From positions 14,280,614-14,344,613 of the forward strand of contig OZ020258.1 of assembly GCA_963971285.1 (NCBI GenBank): DNA of 64,000 nucleotides. The letters are read 5' to 3'. The stretch is from Astropecten irregularis (lineage: Eukaryota; Echinodermata; Asteroidea; Paxillosida; Astropectinidae). The number at the start of each line of letters is the position of its first letter. Positions within the stretch are counted from its first letter, which is position 1. A program made the position numbers and the translations under genes. Under the pieces are notes generated by a model. It saw only the letters and a list, made by a program, of their open reading frames with translations. It made no database searches and had not been told where the DNA came from. Shown piece by piece: positions 34,948 through 47,000 of the stretch.

Positions 34948-36428
34948 AGACCAACGGCACACATCTAACATCACAGCACAGTGTGTAATTATCTCCAATC
35001 GGAGACCTCCAAAACCTATTTAAATTACACAAGAACAGCGAGTTGTGAAACTTCAGATAAATTTGTGTTCCGTATGATGGTATAGGCATACTGATAATAT
35101 GCGTGTTCTAAAAACCCCAAACATTCCAAGCCAGAAAATCGGCAAAACAAAAGATGACATGATTCTAAATGTTTTGATATCCTTCTCAACATTTTGAGTT
35201 TGTCTTCTTTGCCTCTCTGATCCGATAGATTCCCAATTGTTGTTATATAATCCAAACATCCAGTCGTACCCCCACACAAAATTGCGATTTGTAGCGCCTT
35301 TTTTTTCTCCAAAAATGCTTTCCAGCATTGTTTTGCCATGAACAAAGGGAATACCGGATAGACAGGTTAAAGATCCCCAAAGGAAAACGATTAGAATCCG
35401 ACAAAATTGAAGAACAAAATCCTTGCAGAAACCCGTTCTTTAGTTGAAAAGACGCGCCGTTCTAAAAAGTAGCAAGACGATATCTTTGACGAATTGTTTG
35501 AAATATGGCTCAGAATCATTTATCTAACCCCAGTCTTAAATGTCTTAAAAGAATGACATTGGGAAGGTTTAGGAAAAGTCCCATTACGTACTACAATAAG
35601 CTACTACCATAACAATGCCTATAATTTCAATTGATAAATAATTACAAATGGGGTATTAGGGAGACAGATTAGTGTCTGAAAGTGAAGATTTAGGAGATAT
35701 CTGGCATTAGGGAGACATATTCAATGCCTCCCTAATGTACCAGGTACCTTTTAAAGACATATTTGTATCGTCTAAATGTAATAGAAGACAGAGAATGCTC
35801 TCAATATGAACATACATCGATTTAAAGTTCATTGGTTTGTAGGATGCTTAGAAATCAGTACAGTTTGTGCACGACCCTATGGGGAAGTACCCATCCTCGG
35901 TGATAATAACTGAATATGATCAATTGATGCATATACAACTGCTGCCCAAAATAGATGATGTGATTTCAAGAATGTTTTATTTTTGCTTTATAGATTATAG
36001 TAATGTATACAATGTAGTATAGAATAGTTTGCTTATTTGTTTCTTCTAGAGAAACTTCCACACTTATTTTTTCACTTTCTTTCATAATAATAATAATATG
36101 TATTTTCAGACGTGACCTAATATCAAAGCGCTTTGCATAATTACTTTACACATACATTGTACTAATGTGTATGTATAATGCAGTTTAATCACTTGTGCGA
36201 CTGTTTTGTGCATTACACCCATTACAGATAAACAGTACTGATAAAGTACTGATACTGTCCAATCCATACAAAAAAAAACACCTTAAATCGCCACAAAACC
36301 ACAAATCGGAAACTAAAGCATGTTTTCATTCACCTTTTCTTAAATTTCAAAGAATGCAGGATAATATACCTTTAAGTGTTGATGATTGAGTTGGTTTTGT
36401 CTAATAAAGTAATATAATTGTAAAATAA
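34948..36428. other. Likely 3' UTR and intergenic sequence
   Basis: AT-rich with a short ATA/AAT microsatellite at about 36086-36102. The overlapping minus-strand ORFs at 35025-35345 lack motifs. No clear polyadenylation signal can be singled out among many AATAAA-like words. Confidence 0.4.
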
Positions 36429-36600
36429 CCACAAGGGAAACTGCCTGTGGGATTCGACCCGATACCAACTGAGGTATCCAGCCCTACGTTAATGGTGACC
36501 CAAATAGTCAATTATCTTTGTTCAATTGACATTCAGAAGTCATGAAACCATGCACACACCGACATATTCCAGGGATCATTTTATCGATACTCGCAGCAAT
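36429..36600 (-). repeat. Single-arm copy of the type 2 tRNA-like repeat
   Basis: Shares CTGAGGTATCCAGCCCTACG, AATAGTCAATTATCTTTGTTC and CATGCACACACCGAC with one arm of the palindrome at 30443-30822 (words shown shortened by alignment). Only one orientation is present, so it is a decayed half element. Confidence 0.6.
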
Positions 36601-36779
36601 GCTGCAACCTGAGAACAGTACATGGTGGATCACTTAGAGAGGATAAATTAATATGTCAGTTGGTTTTGGTTAATAATTCAATATTTTGCTTGGTGTTCGC
36701 TAATAATTTGATATTTACCTTGCATTCATGTTTTACGAGAACACCTTTTCAAAATTATTTGCAAGCCAAACACTTAAAC

Positions 36780-36900
36780 CAAATGGATTTAAACAAAGAT
36801 GAATGGACTATAGAGCGGGATTCGAACCAGCGACCTCCAAAACCAGTCAGTTTCCCTTGTAGTTCTTTAGAATTTGAACTTAATATTTTAACTTTTTGCT
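36780..36900. repeat. Fragment of the type 2 tRNA-like repeat
   Basis: Contains GGGATTCGAACCAGCGACCT (inverse B box) followed by CAGTCAGTTTCCCTTGTAG, the latter matching the tail after the arm at 30822 and after 56160. The middle has been deleted. Confidence 0.5.
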
Positions 36901-37561
36901 GTGTGAGGCGTTGCTTTTATAGTGTTAAGTAGGATTACTTCTAGTGCTTGCGGTAGTGCATTTTGCTGTGATATAGATAGCATTTGCTAATTAACAAGAA
37001 GTTAGTTCATAATAATTGTTTGTATAATCATTTCATTTTTTTTTTCATTTAAACATGCTATAACTTGATACTTTTTCTTGACATATTCAGTACTACCCTC
37101 TGAAACAATTACTACTGCAAACGGACGAGAAGTTGGGTTATTTACAGGGAATTTATTTTTGGTATATGGTATTTTGACCTGTGACCTATTTAGTCCTTTT
37201 CTACCCGGTGAAACAATTTATTATTACAGACTACTGAAAACGGACGAGAAACTTTTAAACAAACCTAGCAATAGTAATCGGGTACACGACGTCCAGTTAC
37301 AATGCGTTCTAGCGAAAACAAGCACTAGACAATTTCGAGTCTCGAAAATCACTCTGATTTCATGATGAAATCCTTTGCCAAATACTCAATTCAGTGGAAA
37401 AAAAATGCACTGATAATTCAATCAACATGTAGGCCTATTTCACTCTAGAACGTCTGGTCCATATTTTCAGTCGGTGGGATGACATTTCACAAATTTTTCC
37501 CCTGAACTCTTTTGTAATAGAACATTAACTTTATAGCGAAGAGTAATACAGTGTGTTGCAG
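36901..37561. other. No gene; short internal duplication
   Basis: Two related stretches around 37090-37130 and 37200-37250 share GAAACAATT and AACGGACGAGAA. The ORF at 37078-37365 spans both and shows no domain. Confidence 0.4.
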
Positions 37562-37980
37562 GGGCCAATTTCATAGAGCTAACATTAGAACTAACATTTA
37601 CTTAAGCACCAAACACCTCGGTAAATAAAATCAGTATCCCAGCCAAAACTTCTTTTGAATGTTACAATGGCCGAATACATGTGAAAAGCAGGAAAAGTCA
37701 CTTGGAAATTTGCTTGGTAATCCTGTTTGATCAAGGAAAACTTGTCATACTTAGGCCTAAGCATGTTTTATGAAATTGGCCTCTGGGCTCATAGAGCTGC
37801 TTAAGCACCAAAATTTGCTTAAATGAAATCAGTATGCCAGCCAAAACTCCTTGTGAATGTTATACTCAGCAAACAGTGACCGCATATAAGTCAAACGCAG
37901 TAAACATCTCATGAACATTTGGTTGGTAATCCTGTTCGATCAAGGAAGGCTTTTCATGCTTAAGCAATTGTTGTGCTTAA
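37562..37980. repeat. Tandem pair of GGGCCAATTTCATAGAGC-type repeats
   Basis: Two units of about 200-215 bp (from 37562 and from about 37785) share CATAGAGCT, CTTAAGCACCAAA, CAGCCAAAACT and GGTAATCCTGTT. The first ends in ATGAAATTGGCC, the inverse of its start, so each is a MITE- or SINE-like unit of the kind that also starts elements at 48.3 and 54.9 kb. Confidence 0.6.
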
Positions 37981-38357
37981 AGGGATTGCACACGTTTGGT
38001 AAATTGAGCCTATTGTTTGTTTCAAACCAATATAATTGTATATATATACCATAAAACTAACCTGTGAAAGTTTCAATTCAAAAGGTGGTAGCGTTTGTGA
38101 GATTTTGGCGACAAACTAGAGCGCTTATTTCACGCCAGATAACAGTTAGTCAATAGCTGAGAAGCGTTACGGCCATAACGCTTCTCAGATGCATAATTTT
38201 TGGAGATAAAAAAGTGATATATTTTTCCATAACCGCGGTACTTCGAATTGAACGTTTCCCAATATGCATTATACTATCCAAAGCAGCTGTACTTCTCATC
38301 AAGTAAGTTTTTATTGCCATAAATTTTTAGAGTCATTACCAAACGTATGCAATGCCT
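37981..38357. mobile_element. TTAA-flanked MITE with internal hairpin
   Basis: Termini AGGGATTGCACACGTTTGG and the inverse, flanked by TTAA on both sides (37977-37980 and 38358-38361). An internal hairpin with arms GAGAAGCGTTA and TAACGCTTCTC lies at about 38158-38187. The TTAA duplication suggests piggyBac mobilisation; it belongs to a different family from M1/M2. Confidence 0.75.
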
Positions 38358-38361
38358 TTAA

Positions 38362-39025
38362 GCAGCTCTATTAAATTGGTCCCAGATCTTATATTTTTAT
38401 GTCTCAATATGTGTGTAGGTTTTGTCATAAAGCAAGTAGAGTAGTGGTGGTATGTAAACCCTGAATTAATAAAATAATTACCGAGATATAATGAGATATC
38501 ATAATCAAAGCCAACATTTATTCCCAACAGAAATAAAATAGTTATTACGAAATGAATATTGCAATGACATACAATAATTTACCTAGTTATGACTAAGAGA
38601 TAAAATAATGAGTACTCCGTAAGGCATGCTGTAGACATTTTTTATAGTCGTGTTGGTTTGAAAAAAGGGCAACATATTCAAATCTGTGAAATGGACATAG
38701 AAAAACTGCGACCGGCTACAGGAATTTTAAGGTTGAGTCCTCTGGTCTGAATGAGTTACAATCTTTGTTCTTATGTACTCCATAATGTCGCGTCATGGAC
38801 ACTCATACTTCAGCGATCAGCACCGCCCTCTATTTTTCCAAAGATCCTTTCCAGCGTTGCTAGGTACAAAGCGAGAAATACCGTATGGTTCAATATGGGA
38901 TAGGGATCTAACAGGGCACAGAGAAAATAAATGATGAAAGTCAAGTTTCTTGGGCGCTCCCCGTTAAAGACCAGTTTGGTACTTACCTGATTTTCGCAGA
39001 CCTGGAGCAATGTAACAGGCTGTTG
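38362..39025. other. No gene seen
   Basis: AT-rich; only short ORFs without motifs. Confidence 0.45.
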
Positions 39026-39212
39026 GGCTGCGTTTGAGCGGTTACTTGTGGTAACACGAGTATGATGCGCGCACATCATATTCGTGCGCGCGCAATACTC
39101 TCAGGTGCAGGAGTATACTCTCCACATGGGGAGTATACTGCTGCACCGGAGAGTATTTCGCGCGAGTCATACTCGTGTTACCGGGAGTAACCGCTCGAAC
39201 GCAGCCTTTTTG
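39026..39212. mobile_element. Snapback MITE (~185 bp)
   Basis: Nearly its whole length is an inverted repeat: GGCTGCGTTTGAGCGGTTAC, CGAGTATGATGCGCGC and GAGTATACTC on the left recur inverted on the right, meeting near 39120. Alternating GC-rich CGCG words stand out against AT-rich surroundings. No coding capacity and no clear target duplication. Confidence 0.65.
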
Positions 39213-40350
39213 TAACGAGGCCGTGCAAAGTGCAAAGTGAAGCAACATACCCTCCCATATCTGTGGCAAGACAAGAAAAAACATGTTTGGAAGGAACACG
39301 TCGATCAAGAACCTATTCACATTAGCGACCTTCCTTCTGTTATTAATAAAACAAAAAGTGATGGTAGGAAAGAAAGGTCAAATGTTACCAACAGTTTGAC
39401 CTGTTGCTAGCTTTGAATGCTTTGATAATTTTCTGCCGTCTTGGTTGACAAACAACTCGGGTGGTGACGTTGCAAGAAAAACCCAATGCCATCTGTGCAG
39501 TGATGCCAAATGCCCACGATTTGTGTTGCTAATATTGTTATACTTGTCCATTTGTAATTTTTATGACTGGATTTATTCCAGATGCAGTTTAAGAGAAGCA
39601 TCGTGGAACGCCGATATCTGTACACAATGGGAAGGGATCATTCTAACTTTGTCCTAACCGCCATCTCCTTTCTTTTTGCAAAACGCCATAGGAGGTTGTT
39701 TGCTAAGTTTTTGTCTTTAAATTCAAATGGTTTGCTTTCTTCTAACCTTTGATGTCTTCAGTATTGAAAGAAAGCCCTAAACTATTATTTCTCGGTGAAA
39801 TCACTTCTTTCCTTGTAGGCCGGAGCAATTTCCAAAATGATGGCGTCAAGATTGTTCCCTTGAAGACTGGTATTAAATTTCTGTTGATCAGGCCATGCGC
39901 GGTGCATATTAATGAGCGATATTGTCTACACTTGACAATGGAATACGCGCAAGGTGCAATTATTGCATTGTACGCACAGCACGACGCGCTAGGCAACGTT
40001 TTGAACACCAATATAAGAAGCCAAACAATAAACATATCGGTTGATATCATAGAGCTATATTAAAATTACTAGAGCACTAGCTCCGTGTAAAAAGTGATGC
40101 TTGCTGGGCGCATCTATGTTTGTGCACAAACCTATGGAAAGCCCACAATTTTGTACGTTTGTTGTACGTTCTATACAGGTGCGTTATCGAAGCCAAATAC
40201 GCCCAAAATCTGACGCACCTTTAGCAAATGCGCGTTTCATTCAGGACCGTGCGCACACACGCTCTGCACTTCAGTCACGCAATGATTGCGCTACCGGTAC
40301 TGTTCGCGCATACTTGCGCGTTGCATAATATACACTTTTCGAATGGCATT
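39213..40350. other. No convincing gene
   Basis: Several 70-105-codon ORFs overlap on both strands (for example 39749-40063) without motifs or splice context. Treated as non-coding. Confidence 0.4.
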
Positions 40351-40352
40351 CC

Positions 40353-40502
40353 AGGGCTGGATTTCACAAAGCACTAAGATTAATCTTAAGATGAGTTGTT
40401 CGATATCACCATAGTGATTTGTATTGTGACATCACATGTTGCTTAGCAAATAAGATGAATTCACACTTAAGATCAATCTTAGTGCTTCGTGAAATCGGCC
40501 CC
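40353..40502. mobile_element. Short Harbinger-type MITE
   Basis: About 146 bp with termini GGCTGGATTTCACAAAGCAC and the inverse GTGCTTCGTGAAATCGGCC, and inner inverted AGATTAATCTTAAGAT. Flanked by CAG on the left and CCAG on the right. Terminal sequence resembles the neighbouring 1.7-kb element but is not the same family. Confidence 0.6.
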
Positions 40503-40504
40503 AG

Positions 40505-42200
40505 GGCCGGTATTCACGAAACTACTTAAGTCACAAAATTATAAGCACCCCACTTAAATACCCAACTTAGACGACTCTCACTGACTAAGCGGTATTCACG
40601 AAGCGTTTTCGCTAAGTGCCCCGCTTACTTTCGACTCTTAAATTTAAGACTGGTCCGACCTGACTTAAGTGGGGCACTAGGGTGTCATGGCCGCTTTTTT
40701 ACGTGCCGCGTACCGCATAAATTTTAACGAAATAATTCTTCATAGGGAGAGAATAGATCACGAAAGGTGCGATCCCTTAGCAGAATGTACGGACGGGGAA
40801 CTTTACTCAAGAGATAGATGTGATAGGAATGGTATTTTGTTCGTAATTGAGCTAATAAATGAACAAATCGAGTCGCCAAGGCGGTGCTATTTCTGCGGAG
40901 ATCAAGGTATAGTGATCGCGCCGCAGCGCCGGCAGTACATACATTTCACATGATGATGTACTAACACGTAAACTGTGCTTGCGGAACTTTTTTTCTTCAT
41001 GAAAGTAGGCCTATCCAAAATCATCATTATAAAATATAGTCGGTACGTCTTTCAAGAACACAAGACTTAGAGAGTTTGTGAGGTGGCCAGCGGTCGCAGA
41101 CACGTAAATATCCAAAGGGGATATTATCAAAATAATTGCAAGATTTCCAGACGTAACTTCACTGGTTTGATTGACAGCGCACAGTAGGCCTACATACAAG
41201 TTACAACCGTATTTCGCACCTTCAAAACTTGTTGTAAATAGTACGAATTGACCATAACAAAATGTACAATTTGTTGTGGATGACAAAAGTATTTTCACAC
41301 AAATAAATGCCCACCATGATGATGAAAACCTTGTCAGGGATCATGTAGTCCACACGTATTTCCTGTAAGTTTATAACTCCGTTCACAAAAATCACAAGTT
41401 CACTTAACACAAGCCAAAACATTACGCACTGCATGTACTGTATACTGCATTATGTTTACATTGTACAGTGTATGTACATGTACATTATACAGTGCGCACA
41501 CAGAGTCGTCCCGTCCATTCAAATAGTAGGTCAAGTTCATGAAACAATTTGCATACATTTGATACAAATTTAAAACAATTTGATACACAAGAAAGTACTC
41601 ACGGCGTGCATGTACTGTATATAATGAGAGGTTGAAATAATTGTCAACAAACAGACTCCTGTCGGGATTTTTTCACTTGCCAAATTGCTGGCAAAAATTG
41701 GTGATTATTATAGAAGGTTAGTAAGCTTTATAGGTTATATTCACAAACATGACTAAAACATAATGATAATGAATGTTGTCAACAACATTTAGTAGCTGAC
41801 AGCCTAAATAAATAATCTGAATTATGTGTGCAACAAGTGCACATAAAATTATTTGTCAGAGGGAAGTACAATTAAATTGGTTCCAGTGTAAAGCTAATTT
41901 GGATAAAACGTGCACAAACAAATCAGTAAAAACAAGCAGCTAGGAAAACGGTAATGGTAATTAATTGATTAATTGATTGCGCCGACCGTGTAGTCTTGGC
42001 AACGATTGTTGACGTTAGACTTTCACACATGCGCAACAGAAATATTTTCACCAACAAACCTAAGTGGGGTGCTAAGATAAGTGGGTTACTAAGTTGTTTT
42101 GTGAATACGTCCTTAAGCGCCCGGCTTAAGTTAGCGGGGTGCTTGAGACTTAAGTGCATAACTTAAGTACCCCACTTAGTAAGTTTCGTGAATACCGGCC
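40505..42200 (+). mobile_element. Harbinger-type DNA transposon, internally deleted
   Basis: Long imperfect inverted ends (GGCCGGTATTCACGAAACTA on the left; inverse ending at 42200), extending at least 60 bp and rich in CACTTAAG/CTTAAGTG words. Flanked by CAG (40502-40504 and 42201-42203). 3-bp duplications and a transposase-like exon inside place it in PIF/Harbinger. Most of the transposase gene is missing, replaced by AT-rich sequence. Confidence 0.7.
40687..40953 (+). pseudogene. Harbinger transposase, N-terminal fragment
   Basis: 88 codons with ILHRERIDHERCDPL, GELYSRDRCDRNGILFVIEL and INEQIESPRR, which follow the pattern of the N-terminal domain of DDE_Tnp_4 (HARBI1-like) transposases just upstream of the catalytic domain. 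The DDE domain is absent. It sits 180 bp inside the left end of the element, as expected for the first coding part. Confidence 0.55.
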
Positions 42201-42203
42201 CAG

Positions 42204-42447
42204 CATAGAGTTAAATAGAAACTAGAGTGGGCGCTTCGTATTCAATGTGCGTGCTCTCGGCACTCTGGCACGGACGCGAAGCCACCATTTTAGTTGGGGT
42301 GACTGAGCAACCGCAGTAGAGTCCAAAAACGGTACCCGGATGTTACTCAAAGAACTGCGTGCTATGTGCGTGACGCGACGTATATTTTGTGCACAGTGCT
42401 GCGCGCACGAACCGGGGTAAGAATATGTACGCACAATTTGAAAGGGG
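42204..42447. mobile_element. Second copy of the hAT-type MITE, right-truncated
   Basis: Starts CATAGAGTTAAATAGAAAC exactly after the CAG flank of the Harbinger element and matches 474-715 throughout with scattered changes. Similarity stops at about 42447, and no right terminus is found. Confidence 0.75.
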
Positions 42448-42607
42448 ACTAGAGTTATTTTTCTGGACCTCAGTTATTATTTTCTTGTCAATCTTTCCCA
42501 AGCAATCAATACAGCTGGCATATGAAGACATAGGGAAATACGTGTGCAACTTGTTTTGTCGCGCGACAAAATCACTTTCCATTTGATTTCAAAACTAGTC
42601 GGACACT

Positions 42608-43264
42608 GTGAGTGAGCCTTGCCTGGCCCGCACGATTCGCAGTCGGTATGCTGGCCGGCTAGCCATCCTGTACGAGCACATATTGCGCCACCGCAAGGTT
42701 ACCCTCGACAAGAGTCAGACTCTGTTGAATATCAACCTGAACGTCCCTGCTCGAAGCTTGAAGGGAATACTCATGCTGTTTGAGGATGGGGAAACAGCAG
42801 CAGCGTTCGGCCGAGATACAGAATCTTTCTATAATCCCAAGATTGAAAAAGTCGAGGTCACGATAGAAGGGGTGCCAAACCAGTTGTATTCCCAGGGAAT
42901 ACGGGCGTACCAGCAGTGGGATGAGGTCAGGAAATATTTCGCCAGCGGCCCTTCAGCAAAGCGCCATCCCGAGGTCGCTGCTGTCGCCAAGGACCTGAGA
43001 CTGGCCGATGTAAAAATTGGGGAGTACCTATCAAACAAGTACGCGCTGTGGCTGGACATGAGAACCAGCGACGACGACTCGCTGCACGCCAGTGGCCGGC
43101 GCATAGAAAATGCAAGTGAGGGAGTCACTGTCCAGATCACCAAAAAGGCATAAACGGCGGGCACATTGAACATGTACCTTAACGTCATCATGGACGTGCA
43201 GATCAACATTGAAAATGGACGTTTTATATCAACGCTTTGTACTAATGGGCACGCTATTATTTGA
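42608..43264 (+). pseudogene. Polinton/Maverick-type structural (capsid-like) protein fragment
   Basis: An open frame to a stop at 43151-43153, then in the same frame a further ~36 codons to 43264. Recognisable stretches include INLNVPARSLKGILMLFE, EVTIEGVPNQLYSQG, YALWLDMRTSDDD and, after the stop, MDVQINIENGRF. I associate this block with the C-terminal half of a capsid-type protein encoded next to protein-primed polymerases in Polinton/adintovirus-like elements, but from memory only. It faces the polymerase (convergent), and the upstream half is missing: an in-frame TAG lies just before 42596. GC content is higher than in its surroundings. Confidence 0.45.
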
Positions 43265-43289
43265 GGGCAAAACGGTCTTAAGCCAGGCT

Positions 43290-44010
43290 GACACTTGCAC
43301 GACTTTTGGCCACAATTTTGTCGTGGCAAGTCGTGCGATTTTGAGGGACGAACTGGGAGGCTTCCGCACTGTTCACGACTAGTTCACGCATAGTTCACAA
43401 ATAGTTCACGACGTGTTCACGATTGCATGCCCATCAGTGTCCACACTGACACGAACTGGCACGACGAGTTCACGCATAGTTTGCGCATAGTTTACGCACT
43501 TCCCGCATTGGCACGACGAGTTCGCGCAATTCGGAAAAATATCTGTGGAATGGCGAGCAGTGTCCAGGAAGCCCTATATATATATATCCCTGCACCGACG
43601 CGAGCGCCACTGTCTTGCAGTAGTCGTGAACTGCTCGTGAACTCGTCGTGAACTGCTCGAGCCATCAATGCGTGACGTACACGTGACCGTGTCAGTGGGG
43701 AGGCACGGCCACGCTGCGACGCGCACCAATTCGTGAACATGTCGTGAACTACTCGTGAACTCTGTTCGTGACAGTCGTGGCAAGGCGCGCACTGCCACGC
43801 AATAGCACGCATCCTCTCTCATCTTCCCGACGAGTTCACGAACAGTTTGCGCATAGTTCACGACGCGGTCGCTAAATTTTGTCGTGACCGAAATTTTGAA
43901 AATTTCAAAATTCTCGTCCCGACACTGGGCACGCAGTCACGACGGGTTTACACACACTTCACGCCAGTTTACGACTGGCTTGCGCACTGGCTCGACTCGA
44001 GTCGTGTCGT
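43290..44010. repeat. Array of short GTTCACGAC motifs in mirrored halves
   Basis: Left of about 43540 the plus strand is studded with GTTCACGA, GTTCACGCATAGTT and CACGACGAGTTC at roughly 10-20-bp spacing. From 43620 to 43770 the inverse GTCGTGAAC/CTCGTGAAC dominates, then the forward form returns near 43830. A central CCTATATATATATATCCC lies at about 43573-43590, and a local hairpin (GCACGACTTTTGGCC / inverse) at 43305-43350. Subterminal arrays of short transposase-binding motifs behave like this in some DNA transposons. It separates the two Polinton genes. Confidence 0.65.
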
Positions 44011-44029
44011 GACTCGAGTCGTGGCGAAA

Positions 44030-47000
44030 GGTCTTCATGCCGAAGAGGGCTTCTTTATACTGCTCGTGGCGAATACGTTTCTTCACGACAGACTTTTTCA
44101 CACCTTTGACCTTCTTTATGTTATGTTTTTGCCATCAGCCTCTAGGATTGAGTACATTTTAGGGCGCAGACCAACATATTCGGCGATAGGGCGCCCGGCG
44201 CACTCGTCTTTCATCTTACCCAGCACCTTTTTATTCGTATTGCTACGTAGTGGGTGCTCCTCGGGGTAGCCAGACGTGTCGTAGAGATGCGCACGCTCTG
44301 CCATGTCTTGGTACACGTCCTCAGTTTGGAGCTCGATAAGAAGGCTATCCGTGTCGGTGTAAAGGAGCTGACAGCGCTCTCCGTACTGACCCTTCATCTG
44401 GTTGTAGTAGACGTCGTACATCAGTTGTTTAGAGAGGTCCAGGATGCTCATCCCAACGAACACCGGGCGATTGAGAACCCATCTGCTCTTGTGGACCTGG
44501 ATGGCCGCGAGGTCGTCGTCAAAGATGTTTGCCCGCGCGAAGGCTGAGCTGGCGATAAGGCGCCTGAGTCCGTCCTCTTTATCAGCCCTGACGAGCTTCA
44601 CGTTGACCCGCTTGCGGAGGTTCTCCATGGTTTTCCCGAAGACGCTGTTGTTCATCAGCTTATAGAGATCCTTCTCAAAGTCGCTGGTTGCTTTTTTCCG
44701 GAGTTCAGTGTTCATTCTGATATAGGGCTCCATCCAGGGGCTTTGATTAAAGGATAGAGCCCAGTGAACCTTTTTAGGCGCATGCCCATCGACAGATATA
44801 GTTGTAGGTTTCGGTAGTGAAGCACGTAGCGTTCCTCATTGCGAAGGTTGGGACCAGCTTCTCAACCTCAGTGGGCGTCGCCCCGGCAGCAAGAGGGTTG
44901 TGCTGATATTAGGACATCCACTCTTTTTGGACCACCATGCGCTCCGGAGCCAACGGATATATGCATTGTGCGCATCGTGCAACTCTTCCGGATATTCGAT
45001 ATCCACTTCCAGGATGTAACCATTGGGACTCTCTACCGGATGATCCGCTACCCTCGCGGCGAGCCCATCGCAATCCTCTACCCACCGAAAGCCACCTGTA
45101 GGCATGGGCTGGCTTATCGCCCAGCCATACAGGTTTTTAGCGTCGAGGTAGAGGATGTGGCTACGTTCATTAGAGGAGTCATATCCCTCGACCAGGGGAT
45201 TGTTCGCTTTCGCATACCTCCTCGAGACCATGGATATCCCACCGCGCATCCCCTTTTCAATGAAGAGGTGCTGGTCATAGTCCGTCAGCAGATCCAGCTC
45301 GATTCCCGTTTTCTTGATCAATGCGTCCCAGGAAAGACCGGGGCTCGTATAGTAATTGGCGGGATCTAAACCATACTGCCTTCAGGAAAGTCTTCCGAAA
45401 GGTCTCAAAGATGTCCGCCAGAAGTAGGACGTCGGTGCGGCAATATAGGTCGCTGTAGTCTCCTAGGTTGCGGCATCCGAAGGCCTCCCAGACTTTTTGG
45501 GCATGGGCATAATCGGTCTCGCTGATGCGTTCTTCCGAGAGTTTGCTATAAAATACCTCTTTGGGTGGGAGCGCTGGCTCGGCAAACCGCTCCCAGGAGT
45601 CCACGTACTCGTATGGATAGATGCCCTTGCGCAGCAGCAGCTCGCGCTTTTTTTACGTCGGGCTAAAACTTGGTTGTAATATGGAATGCTTCGGGTTGGT
45701 TGGCCGCCGCGAGCTTGTCCAACGCGGAGCTGCCCGAGGGAGAAGGAGATGTACTTCTCCGTGTTGTTGGGGATACATGATACCTCCCCCTCTACCTTCG
45801 ATATAGCCTGCATGAGAAGATGGGAGTCGTAACCCGAAGGCTGCGAAAGACAACTGGTATGGGCGTTGTCTTCGGGTGCAACATCAATTTGAGGTTACAG
45901 GCGTTGTGGGCTGCCCCTCTGTATTTTCCGACGATGTGGCAGTGGTCCCGTACTCTATCATCCGCTAGAGGTTTCTCACACACATGACAGATTGTCGCGT
46001 TGTTGTAAGACTTCCAGTCCTCTCGGGTCATTTGCATAGCATTTGGGCTGGCCAGCACCGCCTTGACTTTTCGCTCCTCTTTCTGAAGCGCTCGGAGGAA
46101 GTGCCTCGCCGTATTGGGACCTCTGTATTCCACGGGTGGTTGTATCTGGCAGTCACAACGGACAACTATGAAACAGAAGCTGCACGCTTCGTGCTGTTGT
46201 GTCTTCCTGGTGTTAATCTTCGTTGGGTCCAGCCCAGGGCCCTCGAGTTTGATTGTGAGGGCCTCAAAGTCGGGGTAGATGATAAAGGGGGCTGAGCTGT
46301 TTTTGGTGGTTCTGAAATACCAACTTGTTTTTGCCCTATTCGGGCATCTCTACTCTCACCGCCGTTTGCCCGATGCCGCGGCACTCTTAAATGTGGGCCT
46401 TCTTCTGTGTAGCCGTGAAGACAGTGCTCACAAAAGTGCTTGCGCTCCTTGTCTTTGCTCTGATCGAATAGCAGACGATTGAGATCTTTGATCTCGGTAA
46501 AGTGAAACTTGTCTGCCTTCTCGATTAGCAGCAAGTTGAGCACGCGCCCTGGATGCTTGGTGATGCGATGGATGGTAACGCTTTTATCCCAGCCAAAGAC
46601 GTTAATGGCTAGGTTGTTCTGTTTTTCGAACTTATCGATCATGGCAATGGTGACCGGAAATGTGATGCCATCGAGGTTGAGACCGTGATGCTTAGGATAT
46701 TTATAGATGGCCTCTGTGGGTCATTAGCTACAGGAAACAGAAGACAAAGAACGGCGTTTAGAAAGCAGCGGTCATCTTCGTTTTTCACATTGATTACGGC
46801 TTTTTTTAGTTTCACCTTCAGGGGTAGTGAGATGTAGGATCTTCCCCTGAGGGGTTGATATCTGGCGATGTTCAGCCATAGAGTCAATACTCTGTCAACC
46901 ACCCACCCAGAGCCCCTTTGTGTCCATTTCTCAAGGATCTCCTGGATTGCTGGGAAAGATCTGTCAAGCGCCCCTTCGATTGCATAGGTCTGTAGAAGCG

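Noticed and set aside
43290-44010. CRISPR-like array
   Set aside because: Motifs are short, irregularly spaced and in both orientations, and the genome is clearly animal.
44254-45369. Plus-strand ORFs of 97-176 codons
   Set aside because: Antisense to the polymerase motifs on the minus strand, which are far better supported.
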